In this document: positions 53,213 through 62,603 of the stretch, in pieces
Position numbering within the stretch: position 1 is the stretch's first letter
Layout of the letters: the number at the start of each line of letters is the position of its first letter
Source: Xanthobacteraceae bacterium 501b
GTDB taxonomy: Bacteria; Pseudomonadota; Alphaproteobacteria; Rhizobiales; Xanthobacteraceae
Reading direction: 5' to 3'
NCBI GenBank assembly: GCA_000378025.1
Contig: KB899087.1
Location: 4,858,001 to 4,922,000 of the forward strand
Length of the DNA stretch: 64,000 bases
The notes under the pieces: generated by a model
The model's database searches: none
Told to the model about the DNA's origin: nothing
The model's input: the letters and a program-made list of their open reading frames with translations, nothing else
Translations under genes and position numbers: made by a program

Positions 53213-53359
53213 GACACTAACCTTCGGATCGACGGCGCCTGCGTATGAGACGGCGCCCCATGGCCGCGCCTCGATCCGCCAGCAGAAATTGAGGCCCGGC
53301 TGATAGCGGAGCGGAGGGGGCCTTGTCAATCCGCGCGCCCGCTTCCCGCGCGGCCTTCC

Positions 53360-53758
53360 TCAGTTTCGGCCGATACGGCCAAGATGCGTGTCGGCAAAAC
53401 CCGCTGCATATTTGAGGCCATAGCCAAGCACGCGGTCGAGCCCGATATGCGCGATCCAGATAAGGGCGATCGCCCCGGCCAGAGGCGCACTGAACCCATA
53501 GGCGAGGCCGCCGAGCAGGGCCGGGGCGACATAAGTGTGGGCTGCGTTATAGAACAAGGCGCCGGGGCGCGGCCCGGCGAGATAAGCCAGCATCGAGAGG
53601 TCCGGCGCCAGAATCAGTGCCGCGAACAGCCACCAGCTAGCGCCGAGCGCGGCATAGGCCACCAGCGCTGCGGCGAAGACGGCGAGGCCTTCCGCGCGCA
53701 ACAGCGCGGCAGGGGCGCCCGTCACCGCGCCAGTGGGCCCGCCAAGACGAGTGGTCAT
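53360..53758 (-). CDS. DUF4260 family membrane protein
   Basis: A 132-residue DUF4260 protein with four hydrophobic segments between about 20 and 120 (ALVAYAALGASWWLFAALIL, PALLGGLAYGFSAPLAGAIALIWI). The family has no established function; a conserved core FYNAAHTYVAP and an IGLDRVLGYGLKYAAGFADTHLG tail are visible. The upstream frame extends to 53842; ATG 53758 is the first sensible start. It starts 16 bp after the rnhA stop on the same strand and is probably the last gene of the ispH-thrB-rnhA run. Confidence 0.8.
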   Translation of the reverse strand: MTTRLGGPTGAVTGAPAALLRAEGLAVFAAALVAYAALGASWWLFAALILAPDLSMLAYLAGPRPGALFYNAAHTYVAPALLGGLAYGFSAPLAGAIALIWIAHIGLDRVLGYGLKYAAGFADTHLGRIGRN

Positions 53759-53774
53759 GATGTCGTGTCCCGAC

Positions 53775-54299
53775 TCAGTAGGCGCCCCGCGCGGCCTTGT
53801 AGGGCGCCATGCCGGCCCGGGCGAGCTCATCGGCGCGCTCATTCATCTCGTCGCCGGCGTGGCCCTTGACCCAGTGCCAGCGAATTTCGTGGCGGGCGAT
53901 GGCGGCTTCCAGCCGCTCCCACAAGTCGACATTCTTCACCGGCTTCTTGTCGGCGGTGCGCCAGCCATTGCGCTTCCAGCCGGCGATCCATTTGGTGATG
54001 CCGTTGCGCATATATTCGCTGTCGGTGTGCAGATCGACCGTGCAGGGGCGCTTCAGCGCCTCCAGCGCGGAGATCGCCGCCATCAACTCCATGCGGTTAT
54101 TCGTGGTGGGGGATTCGCCGCCGGAGAGTTCCTTCTGCGAGCCGGCATAGTTCAGGATCGCGCCCCAGCCGCCGGGGCCGGGATTGCCCGAGCAGGCACC
54201 ATCGGTCCAGATCGCGACGATGCCTTTTGGCGCGTCGCCGGGCGTCTCTGTCTTGGCGTCGTCGGCGAAGACGCGGGCGGTTCCGGGGGCTGTCTTCAC
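53775..54299 (-). CDS. rnhA: Ribonuclease HI
   Basis: RNase HI cuts the RNA strand of RNA-DNA hybrids. The four catalytic carboxylates are present: Asp33 in [14 protein letters not shown], Glu71 in NNRMELMA, Asp93 in HTDSEYM and Asp157 in NERADELA. Length 174 is slightly longer than E. coli (155), with an N-terminal tail of about 22 residues. The start is GTG 54299, overlapping the thrB stop (GTGA). This translational coupling decides the start; the frame remains open to 54584 but those codons lie within thrB. Confidence 0.95.
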   Translation of the reverse strand: MKTAPGTARVFADDAKTETPGDAPKGIVAIWTDGACSGNPGPGGWGAILNYAGSQKELSGGESPTTNNRMELMAAISALEALKRPCTVDLHTDSEYMRNGITKWIAGWKRNGWRTADKKPVKNVDLWERLEAAIARHEIRWHWVKGHAGDEMNERADELARAGMAPYKAARGAY

Positions 54300-55276
54300 G
54301 TGTGGGGGCCTTCGATGATTCCGTAGTCGCGCGGGCTCGTCACCGAGCGATGGAAGCGCAGCTTGCGCAGATATTCCAGCGGGTCGTGCGGGCGCACGAG
54401 CGCGCCGGGTGGGACGTTGAGCCAGTCGACCAGCCGGGTGAGCAGGAAGCGCAGCGCCGCCCCGCGCGCGAGCAGCGGCAGCGCGGCGATCTCCTCGGCC
54501 CCGAGCGGCCGCTCGCCCTGATAGGCGGCGAGCAAAGCGCGAGCCTTGGTCTGGTTGAAGGCGCCATCCGGCTCGAAGCACCAAGCGTTGAGGCAGATGG
54601 CGACGTCATAGGCCAACAGGTCGTTGCAGCCGAAATAGAAATCGATCAGCCCCGACAGCCGCCCGTCGGTGAAGAACACATTGTCCGGGAACAGGTCGGC
54701 ATGGATGACGCCGCCCGGCAGGTCCGTCGGCCAACGCGCCTCCAGCACGGCGAGTTCATCGGCGATGAGGGCGGAGAGGCCAGGCGCCACCGTGTCGACC
54801 CGCTCGCCCGCCTGCTCGTAGAGCGGACGCCAGCCGGCGACCGAGAGCGCATTGGCGCGATGGAAAGCGGTGAAGTCGGCCCCGGCCTTGTGCAGCCCCG
54901 CCAGTGCGGCGCCGAGCGCGGCGCAATTGGCGGCGGTCGGGCGGCGCACCGAGGTGCCGACAAGGAAGGTGGCGATCAAAGCCGGCCGCCCGGCCAGCGT
55001 GCCGAGCGCCACGCCCTCGCGGTTGCGCACCGGCTGCGGGCAATCGATGCCGCGCGTCGCCAGATGCTCCATCAGCCCGACGAAGAAGGGCAGGTCGGCC
55101 GGGTTCACCCGCTTCTCATAGAGCGTCAGGATGAAGCTGCCGGCCTCGGTCTGCAGCAGGTAGTTGGAGTTCTCGACGCCCTCGGCGATGCCCTTGAAGG
55201 CACGCAGCCGGCCGAGATCATAGGTGGCGAGGAAGGCTTCGAGCTCTTCCGGGGAGACATCGGTGTAAACGGCCAT
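54296..55276 (-). CDS. thrB: Homoserine kinase ThrB (aminoglycoside-phosphotransferase-like)
   Basis: A 326-residue homoserine kinase of the choline-kinase-like type used by alphaproteobacteria for threonine synthesis. The kinase fold motif HADLFPDNV (192-200, catalytic Asp194 and metal-binding Asn199) and [15 protein letters not shown] (212-226, metal Asp212) are clear, as is the N-terminal ENSNYLLQT segment. It sits between ispH and rnhA, all on the minus strand, with a 15-bp gap to ispH and a 4-bp overlap with rnhA. The threonine-pathway partners are not in this window. Confidence 0.94.
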   Translation of the reverse strand: MAVYTDVSPEELEAFLATYDLGRLRAFKGIAEGVENSNYLLQTEAGSFILTLYEKRVNPADLPFFVGLMEHLATRGIDCPQPVRNREGVALGTLAGRPALIATFLVGTSVRRPTAANCAALGAALAGLHKAGADFTAFHRANALSVAGWRPLYEQAGERVDTVAPGLSALIADELAVLEARWPTDLPGGVIHADLFPDNVFFTDGRLSGLIDFYFGCNDLLAYDVAICLNAWCFEPDGAFNQTKARALLAAYQGERPLGAEEIAALPLLARGAALRFLLTRLVDWLNVPPGALVRPHDPLEYLRKLRFHRSVTSPRDYGIIEGPHT

Positions 55277-55291
55277 GGGGTGGGGTCGAGC

Positions 55292-56272
55292 CTATTCGGC
55301 AGCGTCGGAGCGGAGCTGCCGGGGCAGCGGGAAAAACACATCCTCATGGGCGGTATGCACCGTCTCCACCTTCAGCGTGTAGCGTGCGGCGAAGGCGTCG
55401 AGGATTTCCTCGACGAGGATTTCCGGGGCCGAGGCACCGGCGCTGACACCCAGCGAGGCAATCGCGCCGAAGGCGTTCCAATCGATCTCGCTCGCCCGCT
55501 GCACCAGCACGGCGTGGCGGCAGCCCTCGCGCTCGGCCGCCTCGCGCAAGCGCTGGGAGTTGGACGAGTTCGGCGCGCCGACCACAATCATCGCGTCTAC
55601 TTCAGGGGCGACGCGCTTGACCGCTTCCTGCCGGTTGGTGGTGGCGTAGCAGATGTCTTCCTTGTGCGGCGCCACCATGGAGGGGAAGCGCTCCCTCAGG
55701 ATGGCGACGATTTCGGCGGTGTCGTCGATCGAGAGGGTGGTCTGCGTGGTGAAGGCGAGATTGCCAGGGTCGCGGGGCTGGAAGAGCCGCGCCTGCTCGG
55801 CGGTCTCGACCAGCGAGACGGCGCCCTCGGGCAGCTGGCCCATCGTGCCGATGACTTCCGGGTGGCCGGCATGGCCGATCAGCACGACCTCGCGCCCCCG
55901 CTTGTGGTGCACGGTGGCCTCTCGGTGAACCTTTGTCACCAGCGGGCAGGTGGCGTCGATGGCGAAGAAATTGCGGCGGGCCGCGTCCTCCGGCACCGCG
56001 CGGGCGACGCCGTGGGCGGAGAAGATGACGGGGGAGGTGGTGCCGGCGGGGATTTCGTGGAGTTCCTCGACGAACACGGCGCCCTTCGCCTTCAGCCCTT
56101 CCACGACGTATTTATTGTGCACGATCTCATGGCGCACATAGACCGGCGGGCCATACATCTCCAGCGCCCGCTCCACCGCGTCGATGGCGCGCACCACGCC
56201 GGCGCAGAAGCCGCGCGGGGCGCAGAGAAGGACGCGAAGCTCGGGCTTCCGGGCAGATGTTTCGGGGGTCAT
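55292..56272 (-). CDS. ispH: 4-hydroxy-3-methylbut-2-enyl diphosphate reductase IspH (LytB)
   Basis: IspH is the iron-sulfur enzyme of the last step of the MEP isoprenoid pathway, giving IPP and DMAPP. The three cluster cysteines are present: Cys23 ([11 protein letters not shown]), Cys109 (DATCPLVTK) and Cys208 (DICYATTN). The segment YVRHEIVHN and FSAHGV are conserved substrate contacts. Length 321 fits. ATG 56272 is used; ATGs at 56305 and the frame start at 56329 would add 11 or 19 Ala/Pro-rich residues. It leads the ispH-thrB-rnhA-DUF4260 series; the product DMAPP also feeds MiaA. Confidence 0.95.
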   Translation of the reverse strand: MTPETSARKPELRVLLCAPRGFCAGVVRAIDAVERALEMYGPPVYVRHEIVHNKYVVEGLKAKGAVFVEELHEIPAGTTSPVIFSAHGVARAVPEDAARRNFFAIDATCPLVTKVHREATVHHKRGREVVLIGHAGHPEVIGTMGQLPEGAVSLVETAEQARLFQPRDPGNLAFTTQTTLSIDDTAEIVAILRERFPSMVAPHKEDICYATTNRQEAVKRVAPEVDAMIVVGAPNSSNSQRLREAAEREGCRHAVLVQRASEIDWNAFGAIASLGVSAGASAPEILVEEILDAFAARYTLKVETVHTAHEDVFFPLPRQLRSDAAE

Positions 56273-56340
56273 CGCAGGGTCCAGCGGGGGCCTCGCCACC
56301 GTCATGGGTGCCGGGGCCCGCGCTGTCAAGCGTGGCCGGA

Positions 56341-56967
56341 TCAGGGCTGCTTGATGAAGGCGCCGACGATGTCGAGGGCCACCTCGTCGGAAATGACCGG
56401 CGCGCCGAAGCCCAGGCCGAAATCGCTGCGGCGGATTTCGGTGGTGGCGGTGAAGCCGATATTCTCGGCCTTGGTCATCGGGTTGATGCCGGCGCCGAAG
56501 AAGCTGACATCCAACGTGACCGGCTTTGTCACCCCATGCAGCGTCAGTTCGCCCTCAATGGTGGCGTCGGTGCCTTCAACCGTCACCCGGGTGGATTTGA
56601 AGCTGGCGGTGGGGAATTTCGCCGTGTCGAGGATTTCCGGGCTCGCCAGATGGGCGGCAAAGCCTTCCGAGGTGACGCGCAGGCCGGACATGGGGATGGT
56701 GACTTCCAGCTTCGCCTCGTCCGGCTTGGTGGGGTCGAGCACCAGCGTCCCGGCGGAGGCGCCGAACATGCCGGCGAGCGGGGTAATCCCCATGTGATCG
56801 ACGGTCCAGACGATCTGGGTGTGGTCCGGGTCGACAGTGTAGCTGCCGCCGGTAATGCCCGCGACATCCTCGGTGCCGGGCATTTCGCGCGTGGCTTCCT
56901 GCGCGAAGGCGCCGGTGACGGCGGTGAGGAGGAGGGTGGCGGCGGTCAGAAGTCGAACAGGCTTCAT
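56341..56967 (-). CDS. YceI-family periplasmic protein
   Basis: A 208-residue YceI-like lipocalin-fold protein. A signal peptide (about 1-22, [17 protein letters not shown]) precedes the beta-rich domain ([20 protein letters not shown], ... [15 protein letters not shown], ... [19 protein letters not shown]). YceI proteins bind long isoprenoid lipids in known structures; some are induced by base or stress. ATG 56967 is chosen; the frame extends to 57033. The upstream gene is divergent trcR. Confidence 0.88.
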   Translation of the reverse strand: MKPVRLLTAATLLLTAVTGAFAQEATREMPGTEDVAGITGGSYTVDPDHTQIVWTVDHMGITPLAGMFGASAGTLVLDPTKPDEAKLEVTIPMSGLRVTSEGFAAHLASPEILDTAKFPTASFKSTRVTVEGTDATIEGELTLHGVTKPVTLDVSFFGAGINPMTKAENIGFTATTEIRRSDFGLGFGAPVISDEVALDIVGAFIKQP

Positions 56968-57232
56968 CGCGTCATCCTTGCTGGTTGGGGGGCCGCGGAC
57001 GCTAGCAGCGCAGGAACATAACCGCCACCCCAAGCGCCGCGTCTTTGGATTTGCAGGAAGGCGCGCGGAAGCCTATATTCGCAACATCCCGGTCATCGCG
57101 AGACGGTCCGAGGCTCCGCCCCGCAGGGTGGTGGGGCGCGGGGAGAAGTTTGCGCGGCCGAAAGAACTCAAATCTGCACGCCGGCTCGGTTTCATCGCCA
57201 GCCCGGCGCCTCACTGGATGGAGCTGCGTCCC

Positions 57233-57943
57233 ATGGCGAACGCCCCCCTCATGCCGAAGGCCACCGCCGTGTGGCTGGTCGAGAATACCGCGCTGACCTT
57301 CGACCAGATCGCGGACTTTTGTAAGCTCCACGTGCTTGAGGTGAAGGGCATCGCCGATGGCGAGGTCGCGCAGGGCATCAAGGGCAGCGACCCGATGACC
57401 ACCAGCCAGCTGGCCCGCGAGGAAATCGAGCGCGCCGAGAAGAATCCCAATTATCGCCTGAAGCTGCTGGAATCGAAGGTGCGCCTGCCGGAGCCCAAGC
57501 GCCGCCGTGGCCCGCGCTACACCCCGGTTTCCAAGCGCCAGGATCGCCCGAACGCGATTCTCTGGCTGCTGCGCAACCATCCGGAGCTGAAGGACAGCCA
57601 GATCATGCGGCTGGTCGGCACCACCAAGACCACCATCGAGTCGATCAAGGAGCGCACCCACTGGAACGCGGCGCATCTGACGCCGATGGACCCGGTGACG
57701 CTCGGCCTGTGCTCGCAGATCGACCTCGATATCGAGGTGCAGCGCTCCTCCAAGGATCGTCCCGCCACGGCGGCGCCGTCCGGCGAGCACGAGGCGACGC
57801 TGCTGCCGGTCGATGTTTCGATCGGCGACGGGCCGGAGCCCTTCGTGCCGAGCCGCAAGCCGCGCGAGGAGCCGATCGACCTGGAGACCGTGTTCGCCAA
57901 GCTCGGCGGCTCGCGCAAGAGCGAGGCCGACGACGAGGAATGA
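57233..57943 (+). CDS. trcR: Cell-cycle transcription regulator TrcR-like (DUF1013)
   Basis: A 236-residue DUF1013 protein, known in databases as a TrcR-type cell-cycle transcription regulator of alphaproteobacteria. The N-terminal half has a helix-turn-helix-like segment (AVWLVENTALTFDQIADFCKLH near 13-34, KGSDPMTTSQLAREEIE) and the C-terminal half a second HTH (LWLLRNHPELKDSQIMRLVGTTKTTIESIKERTHW near 105-139). The acidic C-terminus is variable. ATG 57233 is chosen over ATG 57218 because it begins the conserved MANAPLMPKATAVWL. Its own terminator follows 33 bp later. Confidence 0.88.
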   Translation: MANAPLMPKATAVWLVENTALTFDQIADFCKLHVLEVKGIADGEVAQGIKGSDPMTTSQLAREEIERAEKNPNYRLKLLESKVRLPEPKRRRGPRYTPVSKRQDRPNAILWLLRNHPELKDSQIMRLVGTTKTTIESIKERTHWNAAHLTPMDPVTLGLCSQIDLDIEVQRSSKDRPATAAPSGEHEATLLPVDVSIGDGPEPFVPSRKPREEPIDLETVFAKLGGSRKSEADDEE

Positions 57944-57975
57944 GCCCCGCCCTGCGGCGCGCGGCCTGAAGGATC

Positions 57976-58006
57976 AAAGCCCGGGGCGCAGGCTCCCGGG
58001 CTTTTT
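57976..58006 (+). terminator. Terminator after trcR
   Basis: AAAGCCCGGG and CCCGGGCTTT (57976-57985, 57995-58004) form a strong stem with a 9-nt loop followed by TTTTT. It can also stop the converging prpE transcript. Confidence 0.92.
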
Positions 58007-58019
58007 CGTAAGTGGGCGC

Positions 58020-59948
58020 CTACGCGGCCGTCACCTTGGCGAGGCCGCGGGCGCCTAGTGCCAAGGCGATCTCGTCGAGGGCGGCCGGGTCATCGATGGT
58101 CGCGGGCATGTTCCACGGCTCGGCATCGGCGATCTTCTTCATCGTGCCGCGCAGAATCTTGCCGGAGCGCGTCTTGGGCAGGCGGTTGACGGTGATGGCG
58201 AGGCGGAAGGCTGCCACCGGGCCGATCCGCTCGCGCACCAGCGCCACGATCTCCGCCTCGATATCGGCCGGCGAGCGGGCCACCCCCGCCTTCAGCACCA
58301 CGAAGCCACATGGCACCTCGCCCTTCAGCTCGTCGTGAATGCCGATAACAGCGCATTCCGCGACATCGGCATGGGCGGCGAGCACTTCCTCCATGCCGCC
58401 GGTGGAGAGGCGGTGGCCGGCGACATTGATGATGTCGTCGGTGCGGCCCATGATGAAGAGCTGGCCATTGGCATCGGTGAAGCCGGCATCCGCCGTCTTG
58501 TAGTAGCCGGGGTAATCGACGAGGTAGCTCTCGCGAAAGCGCTCGTCCTGCCGCCACAGCGTCGGCAGGCAGCCGGGCGGCAGCGGCAGCTTGATGGCGA
58601 TGGAGCCCATGCGGTCGGGGCCCACGGGGTGGCCGCCCTCGTCGAGAATGTCGACCTGGTAGCCCGGCATCGGCACGCCCGTTGAGCCGACGCGGATCGG
58701 CAGGGCGCCGAGGCCGACCGGGTTGCCGGCGATGGCCCATCCGGTTTCTGTCTGCCACCAGTGATCGACCACCGGCACACCGAGCCGGGCCTTGGCCCAT
58801 TCCACCGTGTCGGGGTCTGCCCGCTCGCCGGCGAGGAAAAGGGTGCGCAGGCTGGAGCGGTCATAATCGCCCATCAGCCGCCCTTCCGGGTCTTCCTTCT
58901 TGATGGCGCGCAGGGCGGTGGGGGCGGTGAACAGCACCGCCACCCGGTATTCTTCGATCACCCGCCAGAAGGCGCCGGCATCCGGCGTGCCCACGGGCTT
59001 GCCCTCGTAAAGGACGGTGGTGCAGCCGGCGAGCAGTGGGGCGTAGACGATGTAGGAATGGCCGACCACCCAGCCGATATCGGAGGCCGACCAGTAGACC
59101 TCACCCGGGCGCACATCATACAGGCCCTCCATCGACCAGCGCAGTGCCACCATGTAGCCGCCGCTGTCGCGCACCACGCCCTTGGGCTTTCCGGTCGTGC
59201 CCGAGGTGTAGAGGACGTAGAGCGGATCGGTGGCTTCCACCGGCACGCACGCCGCCCGCTGGCCGGCGGCGAGGGCGGCTTCGCGCCGTGTGGCCCAGTC
59301 ATGATCGCGGCCGGGTGCGAGGTTCGCCTCCACCTGCGGGCGCTGGAAGATCAGGCAGGCATCGGGCTTGTGCTTCGCCATGGTTAAGGCGAGGTCGAGC
59401 AGCGGCTTATAGTGGACGACACGCGAGGGCTCGATGCCGCAGGAGGCGGAGAGCACGACCTTGGGCTGGGCGTCCTCGATGCGGCTGGCAAGCTCGGCAG
59501 CGGCGAAACCGCCGAACACCACCGAATGCACCGCACCGATGCGGGCGCAGGCCAGCATGGCGAACATGGCTTCGGGGATCATCGGCATGTAGATGACGAC
59601 GCGGTCGCCCTTGCCGACGCCGAGCGCACGCAGCACGCCAGCGAGCACGCTCACCTCGTCTTTCAGCTCGGCATAGGTAATGCTGCGCTTGGCCCCGGCG
59701 ACCGGGCTGTCATAGAAAATCGCCGGCTGCGCGCCGCGCCCGGCGGCAACATGCCGATCCACCGCATTGTGGCAGACATTGGTGGTCCAGCCGGGAAACC
59801 AGCGGCCATAAATGCCCTGCGAGGCATCAAAGGTGCGCTCGCCTTCCGACGTCCAGTCGATGGCGCCGGCGGCTTCGCGCCAGAAGCCTTCGGGGTCGTG
59901 AATGGAACGTGCGTGCATGTCGGGGTAGCGGCTGGCGGGACCGGGCAT
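58020..59948 (-). CDS. prpE: Propionyl-CoA synthetase PrpE (acyl-CoA synthetase)
   Basis: A 642-residue acyl-adenylate-forming ligase that activates propionate (or another short acid) as CoA thioester. The AMP/Pi loop YTSGTTGKPKG is near 249-259, the A5 region HWWQTETGWAIAG near 396-408, and the C-terminal Lys of NRLPKTRSGKILRG near 600-613 is the likely site of regulation by lysine acetylation. The sequence around GYYKTADAGF and DDIINVAGHRLSTGGMEE matches PrpE more than acetyl-CoA synthetase. No prpBCD or methylmalonyl genes lie in the window, so the downstream route is unknown. Confidence 0.88.
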   Translation of the reverse strand: MPGPASRYPDMHARSIHDPEGFWREAAGAIDWTSEGERTFDASQGIYGRWFPGWTTNVCHNAVDRHVAAGRGAQPAIFYDSPVAGAKRSITYAELKDEVSVLAGVLRALGVGKGDRVVIYMPMIPEAMFAMLACARIGAVHSVVFGGFAAAELASRIEDAQPKVVLSASCGIEPSRVVHYKPLLDLALTMAKHKPDACLIFQRPQVEANLAPGRDHDWATRREAALAAGQRAACVPVEATDPLYVLYTSGTTGKPKGVVRDSGGYMVALRWSMEGLYDVRPGEVYWSASDIGWVVGHSYIVYAPLLAGCTTVLYEGKPVGTPDAGAFWRVIEEYRVAVLFTAPTALRAIKKEDPEGRLMGDYDRSSLRTLFLAGERADPDTVEWAKARLGVPVVDHWWQTETGWAIAGNPVGLGALPIRVGSTGVPMPGYQVDILDEGGHPVGPDRMGSIAIKLPLPPGCLPTLWRQDERFRESYLVDYPGYYKTADAGFTDANGQLFIMGRTDDIINVAGHRLSTGGMEEVLAAHADVAECAVIGIHDELKGEVPCGFVVLKAGVARSPADIEAEIVALVRERIGPVAAFRLAITVNRLPKTRSGKILRGTMKKIADAEPWNMPATIDDPAALDEIALALGARGLAKVTAA

Positions 59949-60277
59949 CGCGGGCGTCTCCCTGAGGAACGTTCTTGTCGGGTAGCGTTTTTATTGGCCC
60001 GAGATTTCGCCTTTCGCGACGGTCTGGCAAGACGCTGAAATGCTTACGCCCTTCGTCTGGTTTGTCCCGAACAAGACGTCTGGACGCACAAAAGCGAACC
60101 GCCGGCAAAATGCCGGCGGCCGGGTCTTGCATCCAATCAATGGAAGGTCGTGAATTCAGGCCGGCACAGCCATAACACGCCGATCCGATGGCATCGATCG
60201 GCTCGACGAACAGCCCTCAAACTCGGTGAGACAAAGGCTCGTCCGATCCGCATGTCTCAGCCTGATCGGCACTGGCT
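59949..60277. other. prpE upstream region
   Basis: About 330 bp between prpE and the small DUF465 gene. It contains the hairpin at 60099-60119 (listed separately) and presumably the prpE promoter, but no gene. A GGAAC-N15-CGTT at 59966-59989 is on the plus strand and too short in spacing for an EcfG promoter. Confidence 0.4.
60099..60119. terminator. Hairpin upstream of prpE
   Basis: CCGCCGGCA and TGCCGGCGG form a perfect 9-bp stem with an AAA loop. On the minus strand it lies just after the DUF465 gene and could terminate it; no T-run is present. Confidence 0.55.
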
Positions 60278-60454
60278 CTAGTGCAGCGTCGCGCCCTTGC
60301 AGCGGGCGATTTCGTCCTTGAGGATCAGCTTGCGCCGTTTGAGGTCGGCAATGCGGGTGTCGTCCGTCGCGGGGCGGGTAATCTCTTCCCGCAACTGCTT
60401 CTCGAGTGCCTGATGGCGACGTTCCAACTCGGCAACATGCGACTGCATGGTCAT
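60278..60454 (-). CDS. DUF465 (YdcH-like) small coiled-coil protein 1
   Basis: A 58-residue DUF465 protein: ATG 60454, then VAELERRHQALEKQLREEIT and IADLKRRKLILKDEIARCK, a helix-turn-helix coiled-coil hairpin typical of YdcH/DUF465. ATG 60448 is a second possible start. AGGAGA lies 8 nt upstream of ATG 60454. The function of the family is unknown. A second family member lies 209 bp away, divergent. Confidence 0.85.
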   Translation of the reverse strand: MTMQSHVAELERRHQALEKQLREEITRPATDDTRIADLKRRKLILKDEIARCKGATLH

Positions 60455-60663
60455 GGACAGTATCTCCTGTCTTCCGAAGCGAACGTCATCAGTCTGTCAC
60501 GAGAGGCACGGGCTGTCGATGAAAGGATGTGCTGCACTGCAGCGTGGTAACGGGAGGGGCGGGCTGCCCCGCTGTTGCGGCCGGCGCGCAGGGCGGCGAT
60601 ACTCTTTTCGGACCCCGGCCGTTCCGGGGATGAGTCGGTTTTCGGGTCGGGCGTTTGACACAG

Positions 60664-60870
60664 ATGACGGCGGATGAGGAACGCGAGCTCCTGGCTCACC
60701 TCGAGCGCTTGCGGCAGGAGCACCGTGATCTGGATGTCGCGATCCAGGCACTGCAGGATATGCCGGGCAGCGACCAGCTTCAGCTTGCCCGTTTCAAGAA
60801 GCGCAAGCTGCAGCTGCGCGACCGCATCGGCTATATCGAGGATCAGATCTGCCCCGACATCATCGCCTGA
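60664..60870 (+). CDS. DUF465 (YdcH-like) small coiled-coil protein 2
   Basis: A 68-residue DUF465 protein (HLERLRQEHRDLDVAIQALQDM and LQLARFKKRKLQLRDRIGYIEDQI), again a helical hairpin. ATG 60664 is used; the frame is open from TTG 60655. It is divergent from the other DUF465 gene. Its alternating charged/hydrophobic residues point to a dimeric coiled coil; role unknown. Confidence 0.82.
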   Translation: MTADEERELLAHLERLRQEHRDLDVAIQALQDMPGSDQLQLARFKKRKLQLRDRIGYIEDQICPDIIA

Positions 60871-60993
60871 GCGGCGGGAAGTGCCGGGACGGGGCGCGCG
60901 CTGCCGACCCGGAGGGGGCGGCTTTTGCGGGGCGCTCCGACCCGCGATCCCGGCGCGAGGGCTACGCCATCGGCCGGGACCAGCGTCGATCGA

Positions 60994-61479
60994 TCAGAAC
61001 TGCGTGAGCAGCACGTCGGCGTTGGTCTTGTCTGCCTTGCTCGGCACGTCCTCGACATTGAGGATCAGCACCTCGCCATCGTCGACCAGCATCGAATAGC
61101 GCTTGGAGCGCACGCCGAGGCCGGCGCCGGAGGCATCGAAATCGAGGCCGACCGCCTTGGCGAACTCGGCATTGCCGTCCGACAGGAAGACGATCTTGCC
61201 ATTGGCATTGGACGCCTTTTCCCAGGCTGCCATGACGAAGGGATCGTTCACCGCCGTCACCGCAATGGTGCTCACGCCCTTGGCGAGGATTTCCTCGGCG
61301 CGGGCGATGAAGCTCGGCAGGTGGTTCTTGTGGCAGGTGGGCGTGAAGGCGCCGGGAACGGCGAACAGCACGACCTTCTTGTTCTTGAAGAGCTCATCGG
61401 TGGATTTCGGCACCGGGCCGTCCTCCGTGGCCACGCGGAAAGTGACGCTGGGGAGCTGGTCGCCAACCTTGATCGTCAT
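60994..61479 (-). CDS. Peroxiredoxin, Prx5/PrxII type
   Basis: A 161-residue thiol peroxidase of the Prx5 class that reduces hydrogen peroxide and alkyl hydroperoxides. The active site PGAFTPTCHKNHLP has the peroxidatic Cys49. It is the only Cys in the chain, so this is a 1-Cys type that must be reduced by an external thiol such as glutathione/glutaredoxin. The C-terminus ends with the family-typical DVPSKADKTNADVLLTQF. The neighbouring gene upstream on the same strand is a DsbD N-terminal-like protein. Confidence 0.92.
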   Translation of the reverse strand: MTIKVGDQLPSVTFRVATEDGPVPKSTDELFKNKKVVLFAVPGAFTPTCHKNHLPSFIARAEEILAKGVSTIAVTAVNDPFVMAAWEKASNANGKIVFLSDGNAEFAKAVGLDFDASGAGLGVRSKRYSMLVDDGEVLILNVEDVPSKADKTNADVLLTQF

Positions 61480-61613
61480 GGGTGTTTCCTTCTCTTACGG
61501 CGGAAAATGTGGGACCGGAACCCGCCGAGGTACCGTGCAGACCGGCGCCCGCCGCGACAGGCGGGTCCGATCGGACGGTACCATACCGATTTCCCGCGGG
61601 GCGGGAAGCGGGT

Positions 61614-62474
61614 TCAGCGGGCGGAAAGGGGGGCGTCCACCTCGACGGCGCGGTCGCCATCGACGAGGGTGAAGCGCAGACGGGCGGTGGTGACATCCGC
61701 GCCCTTGGGAACCCCATCGACCGGCAGCACGAAAACGGTTTGCCCGTCGGCACCGGTTTCGCGCGCCGGCAGCGGCAGCGCCCAGCCCTCGTCCGGCCCC
61801 TCGACGAACAGATCAGCCGTGGCGGCGTGGTCGACATGGGTCACGATTCGGAGGACGGCGCCGTCAGAGGCGTGATGCAGCTCGGCCGTGGCGATGCCCG
61901 GCTCGCCCGTGGCGCCGAGGCCTTCTGCGCCCAGGGCGGCGGGGCGCGGAACGCTCGCCAGCGCCTGTGCCAGGGCAGCGGAGGGTGCGCTGGTGTCGCC
62001 AGCCGACAGGGCCAGATCGAGCGCGGCATTGGCCGGCTGGCAGATTTTGCCGCAGACGGCGAAATCGAGGTTCAGCTTCAGTTCGACGGGCTGCGTGCGG
62101 TCCTTCGGCGTGATGCGCAGCGGCAGGAGCACATCGTGCTTGTAGCCGATGGAGAACGAGCCGCCATCATCGAACCGCGACGGTGCCGGCCAAAGCACCT
62201 CGACAGCCTCGACATTGCGCGAACCGCTCCAATCAAAATGCGGCGGCACCCCACTGTCGCCGGGATAGCGCCAATAGGTCTTGAGGCCGGGGGGCAGGCG
62301 GATTTCGACGCCGCCCATCAAGGCGCCGTCCTGGCTACCGCCCGCGACGAGGCGCGCCGCAGTGCCCTCGGGGGCCGACCAGGCGGACATGTCGCCGGCA
62401 AGGGCCGAACCCGCGAGGGGCACGAGCGCGAGCGAGCACAGAGTGAGGTGACGCAGACGGCACAGCATGGCCAT
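61614..62474 (-). CDS. DsbD N-terminal-domain-like periplasmic protein
   Basis: A 286-residue protein with a signal peptide (about 1-28, LTLCSLALVPLAGSALAG) and a beta-sandwich domain similar to the alpha domain of DsbD: the YWRYPGDSGVPPHFDW and GYKHDVLLPL segments lead to the redox Cys pair in FAVCGKICQPANAALDL (CGKIC). The transmembrane (ScsB/DsbD beta) and thioredoxin (gamma) domains are missing and no such partner lies nearby. It may act as a soluble thiol-reductant carrier for ScsB/CcdA. Start ATG 62474 has GAGAGG 8 nt upstream; ATG 62468 is also in frame. Confidence 0.82.
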   Translation of the reverse strand: MAMLCRLRHLTLCSLALVPLAGSALAGDMSAWSAPEGTAARLVAGGSQDGALMGGVEIRLPPGLKTYWRYPGDSGVPPHFDWSGSRNVEAVEVLWPAPSRFDDGGSFSIGYKHDVLLPLRITPKDRTQPVELKLNLDFAVCGKICQPANAALDLALSAGDTSAPSAALAQALASVPRPAALGAEGLGATGEPGIATAELHHASDGAVLRIVTHVDHAATADLFVEGPDEGWALPLPARETGADGQTVFVLPVDGVPKGADVTTARLRFTLVDGDRAVEVDAPLSAR

Positions 62475-62603
62475 GGCGATAGCCTCTCCACTCGCGAGGG
62501 GGAAGTCGCGCGGGGCGCACTTTCGTGTGAGGCCGCGCCGGCCGGCCGGTCGACATAAGCGGGCGGGCTTGAAAATGCCCCGGCGGGGATTAGGCTTCTC
62601 TTC

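Noticed and set aside
59966..59989. GGAAC-N15-CGTT on the plus strand upstream of prpE
   Set aside because: Spacer too short for the consensus and oriented away from prpE, with no gene for it to serve nearby.
60281..60550. 89-codon plus-strand frame beside the first DUF465 gene
   Set aside because: Overlaps the minus-strand DUF465 gene, which has a good ribosome-binding site and clear family pattern; the plus frame has none.
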